Shown: in pieces, positions 1 through 6,475 of the stretch
Position numbering within the stretch: the stretch's first letter is position 1
How the letters are laid out: each line of letters begins with the position of its first letter
Origin: Planctomycetaceae bacterium
GTDB taxonomy: Bacteria; Planctomycetota; Planctomycetia; Pirellulales; Pirellulaceae
Direction: 5' to 3'
DNA length: 6,763 bases
Assembly (NCBI GenBank): GCA_005773145.1
Contig: SXHS01000026.1
Location: 1-6,763, forward strand
Made by a program: the position numbers and the translations under genes
Notes under the pieces: generated by a model
The model's database searches: none
Told to the model about the DNA's origin: nothing
The model's input: only the letters and a program-made list of their open reading frames with translations

Positions 1-63
1 GAACCTCGACATGATGGTCCCGAGATTTCGACCGGCCGCCGCGATTCTGTGTGTCTGTGACAT
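1..63 (-). CDS. N-terminus of a divergent gene, function unknown (partial)
   Basis: Reading leftwards from the ATG at 63-61, 21 codons run without a stop to the window edge. The peptide begins MSQTHRIAAAGRN and ends in MSRF. A GGAGA Shine-Dalgarno sequence (75-71) sits 7 nt before the ATG, which is ideal spacing and the main reason for calling a gene here. Many codons end in G or C, as in the neighbouring genes. The product cannot be recognised from 21 residues. If real, the gene is divergent from the membrane protein at 275, and the two share the intergenic region 64-274 with its palindrome. The alternative is a chance open stretch; a plus-strand frame across the same bases has no Shine-Dalgarno support. 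Confidence 0.5.
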   Translation of the reverse strand, partial: MSQTHRIAAAGRNLGTIMSRF

Positions 64-274
64 GGTGATTTCTCCGAAGTGTTGGGACGTCAACGCCGTT
101 GCGAATGCTATGGGAAAGTGGTGACACGGATCCCCAGTTGTAACTGTTCAAACGGCGTTTGCACAGTGGTCGGGGATCCCTATTGTGGACGTTTGACTCG
201 GGCAGTTAGCATGGGGCTGACGTGGATTGAATTGCCGGTGCGAAGTCGTCGGGTCATGCCTTCTTGGATGCTTC
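64..274. promoter_or_regulatory. Intergenic region between divergent genes
   Basis: About 210 nt separate the apparent minus-strand start at 63 from the plus-strand ATG at 275. The region should contain promoters for both directions, but I see no convincing pair of -35 and -10 boxes. A TTGACT at 193-198 has no acceptable -10 partner 16-18 nt downstream. The outstanding structure is the nested palindrome at 128-179, listed separately. Short open frames across this stretch lack Shine-Dalgarno sequences and family features. Confidence 0.45.
128..179. repeat. 52-nt nested palindrome, candidate operator or hairpin
   Basis: The inner inverted repeat has arms ACTGTTCAAACG (143-154) and CGTTTGCACAGT (156-167) around a single G at 155, with 11 of 12 positions pairing (mismatch 148/162). 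It is flanked by perfect 8-bp outer arms GGATCCCC (128-135) and GGGGATCC (172-179). The two layers are nearly concentric, separated by unpaired 7-nt and 4-nt stretches. A third small dyad, CAGTT-GT-AACTG, lies at 135-146. There is no T-run on either side, so an intrinsic terminator is unlikely. The position between divergent genes fits a binding site for a dimeric regulator or a structured leader. The structure is seen directly; the role is inferred. Confidence 0.7.
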
Positions 275-1924
275 ATGGAAGATAGAGTTGCCACCGTCGA
301 TCTCGCCGGAGCCGTTGGGCACCATTGGGGGCTCCGGCGGACGGCGGAGATCGTTCTGATCGGTTTGGTATTCTTTGTTCAGGCGGGGTGGCCGCCGCCA
401 GATGTGAACGAAGCCCATTATTTGGCCAAGCTCAAGCACTTCTGGGACTCGCAGTGGTGTCCCGGGGATGCGTTTCTAAAATCGGCAACGGCACACGGAG
501 CGTTTGCCTGGACCTGCGGCTGGTGGACGCGTTATGCGTCGCTGCCTGTCGTGGCTTGGCTGGGGCGACTACTCACCTGGGGCCTGTTGGCCTGGAGCTG
601 GTATCGACTGAGCTGGACGATCGTGCCGCGATTTGGCGTCGCATTGCTGACTGGCGGCTTGGCAGTGGCCCTGTGGCAATATGGCCATATGTCGGGTGAA
701 TGGGTGGTGGGGGGATTTGAGGCCAAGGGCATCGCTTACGCCTTGAACTTTCTAGCGATCGGTGATCTGTTGCGTCATCGATACGGATGGGCCTGCATCG
801 GGTTCGGCGCCGCGACGGCCGTGCACGTGCTCGTCGGCGGCTGGGCATTCCTGGCGGCCGGGCTGTTGTACGGTTGGGACCGATGGATCGATCGATCTGC
901 CACGAGGGCTCAGCCCCCACCCAGCGTCCCCTGGGGAGCGGTGCTGGGGGCCATTGCGCTGGCCCTCTGTGGCGTTTGGCCGGCGCTGGGGCTCAATACG
1001 GGCGTCGCTTCGGAGACGGTCGAGTTGGCGGAAATCGTTTACGTTCACCGGCGATTGCCACATCACCTTGTCTTTACTCAATTTCCGTGGCCATTGATTG
1101 CCCGGCACCTGGGTTTGGTGTGTGTTTGGGCCGCTTTAGTTTGCGCCCTCAATCGCCAATCCGCATATCGGCGGTTGACGGTCTTCATCTGGGGTACGGT
1201 GCTGATATCGACCGTGGGGGCCGTGCTGAGTTTGGTGTTGGGGCATGACCTGGGAGCATCCGCGCAGTGGCTGCGATTCTATTGGCATCGTCTGTCCGAC
1301 GTGATGGTCCCGGTAGGAGTTGCCATTGGGTGCGCGGCTTGGATTGAGGCTCAGTCGGTATTTCGCCCGAGCCGGGCTGCATGGGCAATGATTGCCGCGA
1401 TCGGCGTGGCGACCAGTCTGATGGGGTACCACATCTGGCAGCGATCCTTGCCGCCAGCAACCCACGTAGTTCGCCACGATGACTCAACGGACTGGCGGCG
1501 CGTTTGCCGTTGGATTGCCGACAACACTCCACCGAATGCTCGCGTGTTCACGCCGATCAGCCAGCGCACGTTCAAATGGTACGCGCAACGAAGTGAAGTG
1601 GTCACCTGGAAAGATATCCCCCAAGATGCTGCCGGGATTGCCGAATGGTGGCAGCGATTTCAGCGTGCCAAAACCTTTCGCAGGCGTCTGCATGAGCCGC
1701 CGGAGTTGATCTTCGGCGAGTTGCAGTCGATGGCGGAGGACTACCAGTTCCAATATGTGTTGGTCTCGGGATTTTCGCCGCGCCCCACGTGGTGCGGCCA
1801 ACCAGTGGTTTACGCCGATGGAGGCTATCTTGTCGTGCGTCTCATGTCCCCTATAGTGGGAGTCGGTCCCTGTGAGTCTGGAAATGATGCGCCTCGCGTT
1901 AGGCGAGGAGATGGAACCTTCTGA
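275..1924 (+). CDS. Polytopic membrane protein, DUF6798-like
   Basis: A 549-residue protein, probably in the cytoplasmic membrane. A first hydrophobic segment (about 24-39) precedes a soluble loop with WPPPDVNEAHYLAKLKHFW (39-57). Several further membrane segments follow at about 91-110, 117-135, 173-200, 220-240, 277-292, 303-322, 344-358 and 367-384. Conserved-looking elements are GGFEAKG (146-152) and LRFYWHRLSD (333-342). The soluble C-terminus (385-549) carries TFKWYAQRSEVVTWKDIPQD (432-451), the pattern I associate with the planctomycete family DUF6798. The many-helix-plus-soluble-tail layout resembles GT-C glycosyltransferases, but I see no catalytic motif that proves this. The ATG at 275 is chosen over an upstream in-frame TTG at 227; a weak GGA lies 6 nt before it. 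The stop TGA shares its A with the argC start codon. Confidence 0.8.
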   Translation: MEDRVATVDLAGAVGHHWGLRRTAEIVLIGLVFFVQAGWPPPDVNEAHYLAKLKHFWDSQWCPGDAFLKSATAHGAFAWTCGWWTRYASLPVVAWLGRLLTWGLLAWSWYRLSWTIVPRFGVALLTGGLAVALWQYGHMSGEWVVGGFEAKGIAYALNFLAIGDLLRHRYGWACIGFGAATAVHVLVGGWAFLAAGLLYGWDRWIDRSATRAQPPPSVPWGAVLGAIALALCGVWPALGLNTGVASETVELAEIVYVHRRLPHHLVFTQFPWPLIARHLGLVCVWAALVCALNRQSAYRRLTVFIWGTVLISTVGAVLSLVLGHDLGASAQWLRFYWHRLSDVMVPVGVAIGCAAWIEAQSVFRPSRAAWAMIAAIGVATSLMGYHIWQRSLPPATHVVRHDDSTDWRRVCRWIADNTPPNARVFTPISQRTFKWYAQRSEVVTWKDIPQDAAGIAEWWQRFQRAKTFRRRLHEPPELIFGELQSMAEDYQFQYVLVSGFSPRPTWCGQPVVYADGGYLVVRLMSPIVGVGPCESGNDAPRVRRGDGTF

Positions 1925-2934
1925 TGTTGCGTATTGGCATTTTAGGTGCGACAGGCTACACGGCCGTTGAGTTGATCAAGATTCTCTTGCGGCACCCGCA
2001 GGTGGAGATTGGCGTCGTCACGAGCCGTCAGGAGGGGGCACCCACCATAGCCTCCATTCACCCGCAATTGACCGGTCGATTGGATTTACGTGTCGAGGAC
2101 TTGGCACCGCTGGATGTCGCCGCGCGTTGCGACTGTGTTTTTAGTTGTTTGCCGCATGCGGCTTCGGCGCAGGCCATCGCCCCCATGTTGTCTACCGATG
2201 TGCGGGTGGTGGATCTGAGCGCGGACTACCGGCTGCGCGATCCCCGAGTCTATGCGGAGTGGTATGGGGATCATCATCCGGACAACGGGCGATTGGGGAA
2301 GGTGGTCTACGGATTGCCGGAATTTTATGCCGCTGAGATCGCCCAATCGCAACTTGTGGCGAATCCTGGCTGCTATCCGACGTCGGCCATCCTGGCGTTG
2401 GCGCCACTCGTGCGTGGCGGATTGGTGCGACCGGAGGGAATAATTGTCGACTCCAAGAGTGGCGTCAGCGGTGCCGGACGCACGCCCAAGCTGAATACGC
2501 TCTTTCCCGAATGCAATGAAAGCGTGGCTGCGTACAATGTGGGACACCATCGTCACACTCCGGAGATCGATCAGGGAATATCGATGATCTCCGGCAAGGA
2601 CGTGCAAGTGGTGTTCACGCCACACCTGATCCCCATGGATCGGGGAATTTTAACGACCACCTACTCCGTGCCAACTGCCGGTGTCACCGAGACCCAGCTG
2701 ATGGATGCATTGCGTGCAACCTACGCCAGCGCCCCGTTTGTACGTGTGGTGGATCACCTGCCGGCCACCAAGGATTGCAGCGGCACGAATTTCTGTCATC
2801 TGACGGCTCGGATCGTGCGTGGTCGCGTGGTAACCGTGAGTGTCCTGGATAACTTGATCAAGGGAGCTTCAGGCGCGGCCGTGCAGAATATGAACCGGAT
2901 GTTCGGTTACGGGGAAACCTTGGGCTTTTACTAA
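1924..2934 (+). CDS. argC: N-acetyl-gamma-glutamyl-phosphate reductase
   Basis: A cytoplasmic enzyme that reduces N-acetyl-glutamyl-5-phosphate with NADPH to N-acetylglutamate semialdehyde, in arginine biosynthesis. The protein has 336 residues, normal for the bacterial form. The N-terminal Rossmann fingerprint GILGATGYTAVEL is at 5-17. The catalytic cysteine is C150 within NPGCYPTS, and the catalytic histidine is H211 in HHRHTPEI. SGVSGAGR (179-186) and FTPHLIPMDRGIL (231-243) are typical of the family, and the C-terminus has the usual VLDNLIKGASGAAVQNMN pattern. The ATG overlaps the upstream TGA (TGATG), which suggests translational coupling. A GAGGAG lies 13 nt upstream, rather far, and a GGAA lies 7 nt upstream. 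argJ follows directly. No key residue is missing. Confidence 0.97.
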   Translation: MLRIGILGATGYTAVELIKILLRHPQVEIGVVTSRQEGAPTIASIHPQLTGRLDLRVEDLAPLDVAARCDCVFSCLPHAASAQAIAPMLSTDVRVVDLSADYRLRDPRVYAEWYGDHHPDNGRLGKVVYGLPEFYAAEIAQSQLVANPGCYPTSAILALAPLVRGGLVRPEGIIVDSKSGVSGAGRTPKLNTLFPECNESVAAYNVGHHRHTPEIDQGISMISGKDVQVVFTPHLIPMDRGILTTTYSVPTAGVTETQLMDALRATYASAPFVRVVDHLPATKDCSGTNFCHLTARIVRGRVVTVSVLDNLIKGASGAAVQNMNRMFGYGETLGFY

Positions 2935-2942
2935 GTGCGCAT

Positions 2943-2949
2943 GAGGTGA
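2943..2949 (+). promoter_or_regulatory. Strong ribosome binding site of argJ
   Basis: GAGGTGA is a seven-base complement to the usual 3' end of 16S rRNA and lies 8 nt before the ATG at 2958. It decides the argJ start: the alternative GTG at 2946 lies inside the Shine-Dalgarno itself and is therefore unlikely to be used. The site also overlaps a two-codon reading frame, ATG AGG TGA (2941-2949). Confidence 0.75.
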
Positions 2950-2954
2950 CACGG

Positions 2955-2978
2955 TTCATGGAAAAGTTCATGGAAAAA
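2955..2978 (+). repeat. 12-nt tandem duplication at the argJ start
   Basis: TTCATGGAAAAG (2955-2966) is followed at once by TTCATGGAAAAA (2967-2978), matching at 11 of 12 positions. The duplication produces two in-frame ATGs 12 nt apart and an N-terminal MEKFMEK. Only the first ATG has a well-spaced Shine-Dalgarno. Confidence 0.8.
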
Positions 2979-4172
2979 ACGTCGATGGCATTGCCTATGG
3001 GATTTCGTTTTGCTGGCCAGGCATGCGGGATCAAACAAGATCCCTCACGTCTGGACCTGGCACTCATTGTGTCCGATGCGCCCTGCGCGGCGGCTGGTGT
3101 GTACACGCAGAATCGGGTGGTCGCCGCGCCGGTTGTTCTCGATCGGCAGCGAACTCCGGCCGGTGATGTACAGGCCGTCGTGGTGAATTCCGGAAATGCC
3201 AACGCCTGCACCGGCGAACAAGGAATGATCGATGCGCAACGCATGACGCAATGGACGGCAGAGGCACTTTCGCTTCGCGAAGAACAAGTGCTGGTCATGT
3301 CCACCGGCATCATCGGCCAGCCATTGCCCATGGAAAAGATCGCCCGCGGCATCCAACAGGCTGCCCAGCACCTCGCGGCGAACGACGAGCACCAACAGGC
3401 GGCGGCGCGGGCCATCATGACCACCGATAAGGCGCCGAAATACACGAGTCGAAGTGTGAGCGTTGGAGATACCACCTACTCCATTCTGGGAATGGCAAAA
3501 GGGGCCGGCATGATCGGCCCCAACATGGCAACCATGCTGGCCGTGATTGTCACCGACGCACGTATGGACCCCGACCGGGCTCAATTCGAGCTCTCCCAAG
3601 TCGCGGATGTCACGTTCAATTGCATCAGTGTCGAAGGACATACGAGCACGAACGATACCCTGTTGTTACTCGCCAATGGCCGCGCCGGTGGCGTGGCGTT
3701 GCAAGGAGACGGGCTTGGAGTATGGCGACGAGCGCTACACGAGGTCTGTGGAGAGTTGGCTCGGGCCATTCCTAATGATGGTGAAGGCTCGACGCATTTG
3801 ATTCAGATCGATGTGGATGGCTGTGCGAGTCGATCGGATGCGCATGCCATCGCTCGCGCCATTGCGAATAGTCCTTTGGTGAAAACCGCCATCGCGGGTG
3901 CGGATCCCAACTGGGGGCGTATTGTGTCAGCCGCGGGGTATGCCGGTGTGCCGTTCGACCCGCAGGCGACGGATTTGTTGCTGAACGGCACCCTGGTCTA
4001 TCAAAACGGCCAGCCGCTCGCATTTGACGCCGCAGCTGTTTCAACATCGATTCGGACAAATCGGCAAACGGAGATCCACCTGAAACTGTCGGAAGGCCCG
4101 GGCCATGCCCGCTTTTGGACCAGTGACCTGACCGCCGAATACGTGCGGATCAACGCCGATTACCACACCTGA
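2958..4172 (+). CDS. argJ: Glutamate N-acetyltransferase (ornithine acetyltransferase)
   Basis: Transfers acetyl from N-acetylornithine to glutamate, recycling the acetyl group in arginine biosynthesis; some family members also use acetyl-CoA as donor, which cannot be decided by eye. The protein has 404 residues, normal for the family. The precursor cuts itself before the Thr of the MATML motif; here this is T192 in GPNMATMLAVIVTDA, giving alpha and beta chains with T192 as nucleophile. Other family blocks are NSGNANACTG (77-86), the oxyanion-hole STG (115-117), EGHTSTNDT (226-234), GADPNWGRI (314-322) and the C-terminal INADYHT. The ATG at 2958 is chosen for its Shine-Dalgarno GAGGTGA 8 nt upstream. 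The gene lies 23 nt after argC and is probably cotranscribed with it. It ends convergently with the PqiB-like gene, 34 nt apart. Confidence 0.96.
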   Translation: MEKFMEKTSMALPMGFRFAGQACGIKQDPSRLDLALIVSDAPCAAAGVYTQNRVVAAPVVLDRQRTPAGDVQAVVVNSGNANACTGEQGMIDAQRMTQWTAEALSLREEQVLVMSTGIIGQPLPMEKIARGIQQAAQHLAANDEHQQAAARAIMTTDKAPKYTSRSVSVGDTTYSILGMAKGAGMIGPNMATMLAVIVTDARMDPDRAQFELSQVADVTFNCISVEGHTSTNDTLLLLANGRAGGVALQGDGLGVWRRALHEVCGELARAIPNDGEGSTHLIQIDVDGCASRSDAHAIARAIANSPLVKTAIAGADPNWGRIVSAAGYAGVPFDPQATDLLLNGTLVYQNGQPLAFDAAAVSTSIRTNRQTEIHLKLSEGPGHARFWTSDLTAEYVRINADYHT

Positions 4173-4176
4173 TCTC

Positions 4177-4213
4177 GCGGCGATTTCGCTCGAAATACCG
4201 CAGCGATTATTTT
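4177..4213 (+). terminator. Candidate intrinsic terminator after argJ
   Basis: Arms GCGG (4177-4180) and CCGC (4198-4201) enclose ATTTCG (4183-4188) and CGAAAT (4191-4196), giving about ten base pairs with a small internal bulge and a 2-nt apical gap. T-rich TTATTTT (4207-4213) follows after a short spacer. It starts 4 nt past the argJ stop and fits termination of the plus-strand operon. The minus strand has no T-run on its far side, so it probably does not serve the pqi pair. The stem is modest and the U-tract interrupted. Confidence 0.45.
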
Positions 4214-5688
4214 ACATCCGCTTCTGCCCGCGTGGGAATTTCCCCGACCAGCGCAACATGCGCCGGATGGGTGTTCGAGATTACGATGCCCACAACGCAG
4301 CCGTCTCGTACGGCGACCACGCAGGCACCGTGGTGATTCACACCGATCGCAAGTGACGGTTCGATGTTCCATCCCAGCTCGCTTGTGGTTAACCGGATAG
4401 CGGCCAGCGGAATGGGCACTTCGTTGGGTGCCGTTACGACCACACAATCCTCCACCTGTTCCGCGTGGCGAATGAGGTTCCTAGGCCAACCAGTGGGGCC
4501 GGCGGTTACCGGTGCTTCGGGTGTATAAAGGGCAAGTTCTCCCAACATTTCACCCCGATTGGGCGACACGGGTAGCTGTCGGCCGTCGAGTTCCAGAGTC
4601 GGAGCCGAGTCGGCCTCCGGTGTTGCCACGACCAGCATATCGGCCGGCCCCAACAGACGTTGGTCGTCCAAGGGGAGCAACCATCCGTAACGATGGGACG
4701 TGCGTTGAAACCCGAGAAATCGCTGCTGCTCGGAGCGAAGTGCTCGGATCAGCTGTGGCAAGGCGCGCCCCTCCGGCAGCAATTGCGCACCCACGGCAAT
4801 GCGTGGCTGGGCGGTTAGCCACCCGGACTCGGGCCGAGCCGCCAGTGCAAAACGGTGCCCCGTCGCCACCGAGCGTCCGGGGGGATCCAAGGTGACAAAC
4901 GCAACGCCCCCTAAGGCCATATTCGACAAAGTATCGGCGTCCAGCCGAAGGCCGGACAGACCGAGCGATAGATCCAGACCACTCTTGCTCCAAAAGCGAC
5001 TGTTCTCGCGCACCAGATTCCGATAGGCCGGTTGCACGAATCCTCGCGCCTCAACCGCGGCACCGTCACTCGTTAGCCCAACCGACACAACGTGCCCCAC
5101 GCGGACGCCCCGATAGGTAATCGGCACGCCTCGGCTTAGCCCGACCAGGTCCGGCCCTTCGAGCACAAACTCGATGCCTCCGTCTAAATGATCTCCCGCT
5201 GGCGGTTCGGGCAAACCGTCGAATTCGGTTGCCAGCGGACCATCCGCACTACCCGGCAGAACCGCAAGATACTGGCCGGCAAACAGCGTATCGAGCCCCC
5301 GCACCTCGGCAAGACTGACATTCAGACGCTCGATCCAAAATTGGCTTCCCTGGCGGGCCAGACCTGCCGCGGCAGCCTGCAATTGCACATGTATTTCCGC
5401 ACCGTCCAATTGGTCATTCAATTGTACGCGACTGACTTCGCCGACTTCGATGCCGGCGTGACGTAAGCGATCCCCCGGTTTGATGCCGTGGCCATGAGCA
5501 AAGCGAATGACAATCAGGGGCCCGTGCAACCGTCCTGCAACCACCACCAATCCAATCGCGACACAGGCACACACGAGCGTCAAACACCACCAACCCGTAC
5601 GCAGCTGCCCCGCCCGAGATCGCCAGCCGGCCTCCAACACATTCGGGCGGGGAAATGAAAGCGTCTCATCACGCGTAGAGCTGTTCAC
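4207..5688 (-). CDS. pqiB: PqiB-like MCE protein with unusual C-terminal half
   Basis: A membrane-anchored MCE-family protein expected to take part in lipid transport across the envelope, partnering the PqiA-like protein encoded just upstream. It has 493 residues from the GTG at 5688. A cytosolic tail of about 30 residues is followed by one membrane segment (about 32-54). MCE domain 1 covers about 55-147, with GIKPGDRLRHAGIEVGEV near 68-85. MCE domain 2 covers about 171-267, with RGVPITYRGVRVGHVVSV near 186-203. E. coli PqiB has three MCE domains and a long helical needle; neither the third domain nor a coiled coil is visible here. Instead residues 321-470 form a beta-rich region resembling a trypsin-type fold without catalytic residues. 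The start is GTG because an AGGAGG lies 9 nt upstream; an in-frame TTG at 5724 lacks comparable support. The start overlaps the end of pqiA by 20 nt. Confidence 0.85.
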   Translation of the reverse strand: MNSSTRDETLSFPRPNVLEAGWRSRAGQLRTGWWCLTLVCACVAIGLVVVAGRLHGPLIVIRFAHGHGIKPGDRLRHAGIEVGEVSRVQLNDQLDGAEIHVQLQAAAAGLARQGSQFWIERLNVSLAEVRGLDTLFAGQYLAVLPGSADGPLATEFDGLPEPPAGDHLDGGIEFVLEGPDLVGLSRGVPITYRGVRVGHVVSVGLTSDGAAVEARGFVQPAYRNLVRENSRFWSKSGLDLSLGLSGLRLDADTLSNMALGGVAFVTLDPPGRSVATGHRFALAARPESGWLTAQPRIAVGAQLLPEGRALPQLIRALRSEQQRFLGFQRTSHRYGWLLPLDDQRLLGPADMLVVATPEADSAPTLELDGRQLPVSPNRGEMLGELALYTPEAPVTAGPTGWPRNLIRHAEQVEDCVVVTAPNEVPIPLAAIRLTTSELGWNIEPSLAIGVNHHGACVVAVRDGCVVGIVISNTHPAHVALVGEIPTRAEADVK

Positions 5689-6280
5689 GTTCAGTATCCT
5701 CCTGCCAAATTGCGTGTGGATCAAACAGACTTGCAGCCAAGATACTCAGCGCCACACACAGCACAAACGCCAGCACGGCCGGCCCCAATTGAAAACGAAC
5801 CAAATCCCCCAACTTAACCAGCATCACCAAGAGGGCCAAAAGGAGAACGTCCAGCATGCCCCACTTTCCCACGAGTTCCATTACCCTAAAAGTAATGGCT
5901 CGGTGACGCTTGGTTAAGAGCTCTAGCAGACTCAGTTCCAACAGCATCACGATCTTGAACAGTGGAAAAACAATGGAAAACACCAGGACAATACCCCCAA
6001 CAAACCACTCGCCGTGCATCAGCATGTCGAGTGTGCCGCTTAGAATGCTGGAACGATGATGCTGCCCCAGGCGTTCAATCTCGAGGATGGGGAGAAGAAT
6101 TGCCGGCCAGTAGAGAAGGAACGCGGCGAGTGCCAACGCCGCGGTGCGACTCGCGCTGCGTTGCAACTGGTTCGGTTGGCGAATGGCACGCCCGCAGCGC
6201 ACGCAGCGGGCAACCTGATGGGGCGCCAAGCCTGTCATGTGGTGGATCAAGCCACAGCAGGCGCAAGCCTGTAATTTCAT
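5669..6280 (-). CDS. pqiA: PqiA-like inner-membrane protein, single-domain form
   Basis: A 203-residue polytopic protein of the paraquat-inducible protein A family, which works with PqiB-type MCE proteins in envelope lipid transport. The N-terminus carries two cysteine pairs, C6/C9 and C26/C29, in a zinc-ribbon-like arrangement. Four hydrophobic segments follow at about 47-66, 93-118, 142-158 and 166-186. The family hallmark GKWGMLDVLLLALLVMLVKL lies at 138-157, and the protein nears its end with SLFDPHAIWQ. It is about half the length of E. coli PqiA (417 residues, two such domains), so it is a one-domain version; this is a common form and not evidence of truncation. The ATG at 6280 has a GAGGAG (6294-6289) 8 nt upstream. 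Its stop lies within the first codons of the PqiB-like gene, indicating one transcript and probable coupling. Confidence 0.92.
   Translation of the reverse strand: MKLQACACCGLIHHMTGLAPHQVARCVRCGRAIRQPNQLQRSASRTAALALAAFLLYWPAILLPILEIERLGQHHRSSILSGTLDMLMHGEWFVGGIVLVFSIVFPLFKIVMLLELSLLELLTKRHRAITFRVMELVGKWGMLDVLLLALLVMLVKLGDLVRFQLGPAVLAFVLCVALSILAASLFDPHAIWQEDTEREQLYA
5698..5703 (-). promoter_or_regulatory. Ribosome binding site setting the pqiB GTG start
   Basis: On the minus strand AGGAGG (5703-5698) lies 9 nt before GTG (5688-5686), within the 3' end of pqiA. This is a consensus Shine-Dalgarno at good spacing and favours the GTG over the TTG 36 nt upstream. Confidence 0.7.
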
Positions 6281-6360
6281 GGCGGCGGCTCCTCAAACGG
6301 GCAGGAATGAACTTGCTGGGCGACATCGAGCGTACCATAATTCCAAACACGCTGGCAATC

Positions 6361-6389
6361 GCGTATCGGCATCACGGCGTATCAGCATC
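6361..6389 (+). repeat. Direct repeat, 16-nt period
   Basis: GCGTATCGGCATC (6361-6373) recurs as GCGTATCAGCATC (6377-6389), matching at 12 of 13 positions with a 16-nt period. It lies upstream of pqiA, just outside the segment bounded by inverted repeats at 6394-6583. Confidence 0.7.
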
Positions 6390-6397
6390 GGTGGCAC

Positions 6398-6414
6398 GGG
6401 CGGCTTGTCCGCCC
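6398..6414. repeat. Small GC-rich hairpin
   Basis: GGGCGG (6398-6403) and CCGCCC (6409-6414) pair perfectly across the 5-nt loop CTTGT. No T-run follows on either strand, so it is not a canonical intrinsic terminator. Its left arm is also part of the outer 12-bp inverted repeat, so the two pairings would compete. Confidence 0.6.
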
Positions 6415-6475
6415 TCGCAGCCAAATATTCGTGCTGAGGATCTGCGTGAGAGGACTCCTCATTCTTCCCTCCCAA

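Noticed and set aside
2..124. Plus-strand open frame from the window edge, ending TGA at 122-124, with ATGs at 11, 14 and 62
   Set aside because: It has no Shine-Dalgarno sequence and no recognisable motif. The opposite strand over the same bases has a much better start signal.
128..179. Two GGATCC sites as a sign of cloning junctions
   Set aside because: They are the outer arms of a larger symmetrical structure and nothing around them looks like vector sequence.
79..285. 68-residue cysteine-containing plus-strand frame
   Set aside because: It starts at GTG without a ribosome binding site, crosses the nested palindrome and runs into the membrane protein gene in another frame. It has no family features.
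2086..2625. 179-residue minus-strand frame inside argC
   Set aside because: It is the antisense shadow of a fully convincing argC, with no start signal or family motif.
2858..3641. Two long minus-strand frames (205 and 198 residues) inside argJ
   Set aside because: They are antisense to argJ, whose motifs are intact throughout. The frames are open because of codon composition.
6334..6358. Possible minus-strand promoter for pqiA (TTGCCA at 6358-6353, TATGGT at 6339-6334)
   Set aside because: The spacer is 13 nt, too short for a sigma-70-type promoter, and the match to consensus is partial.
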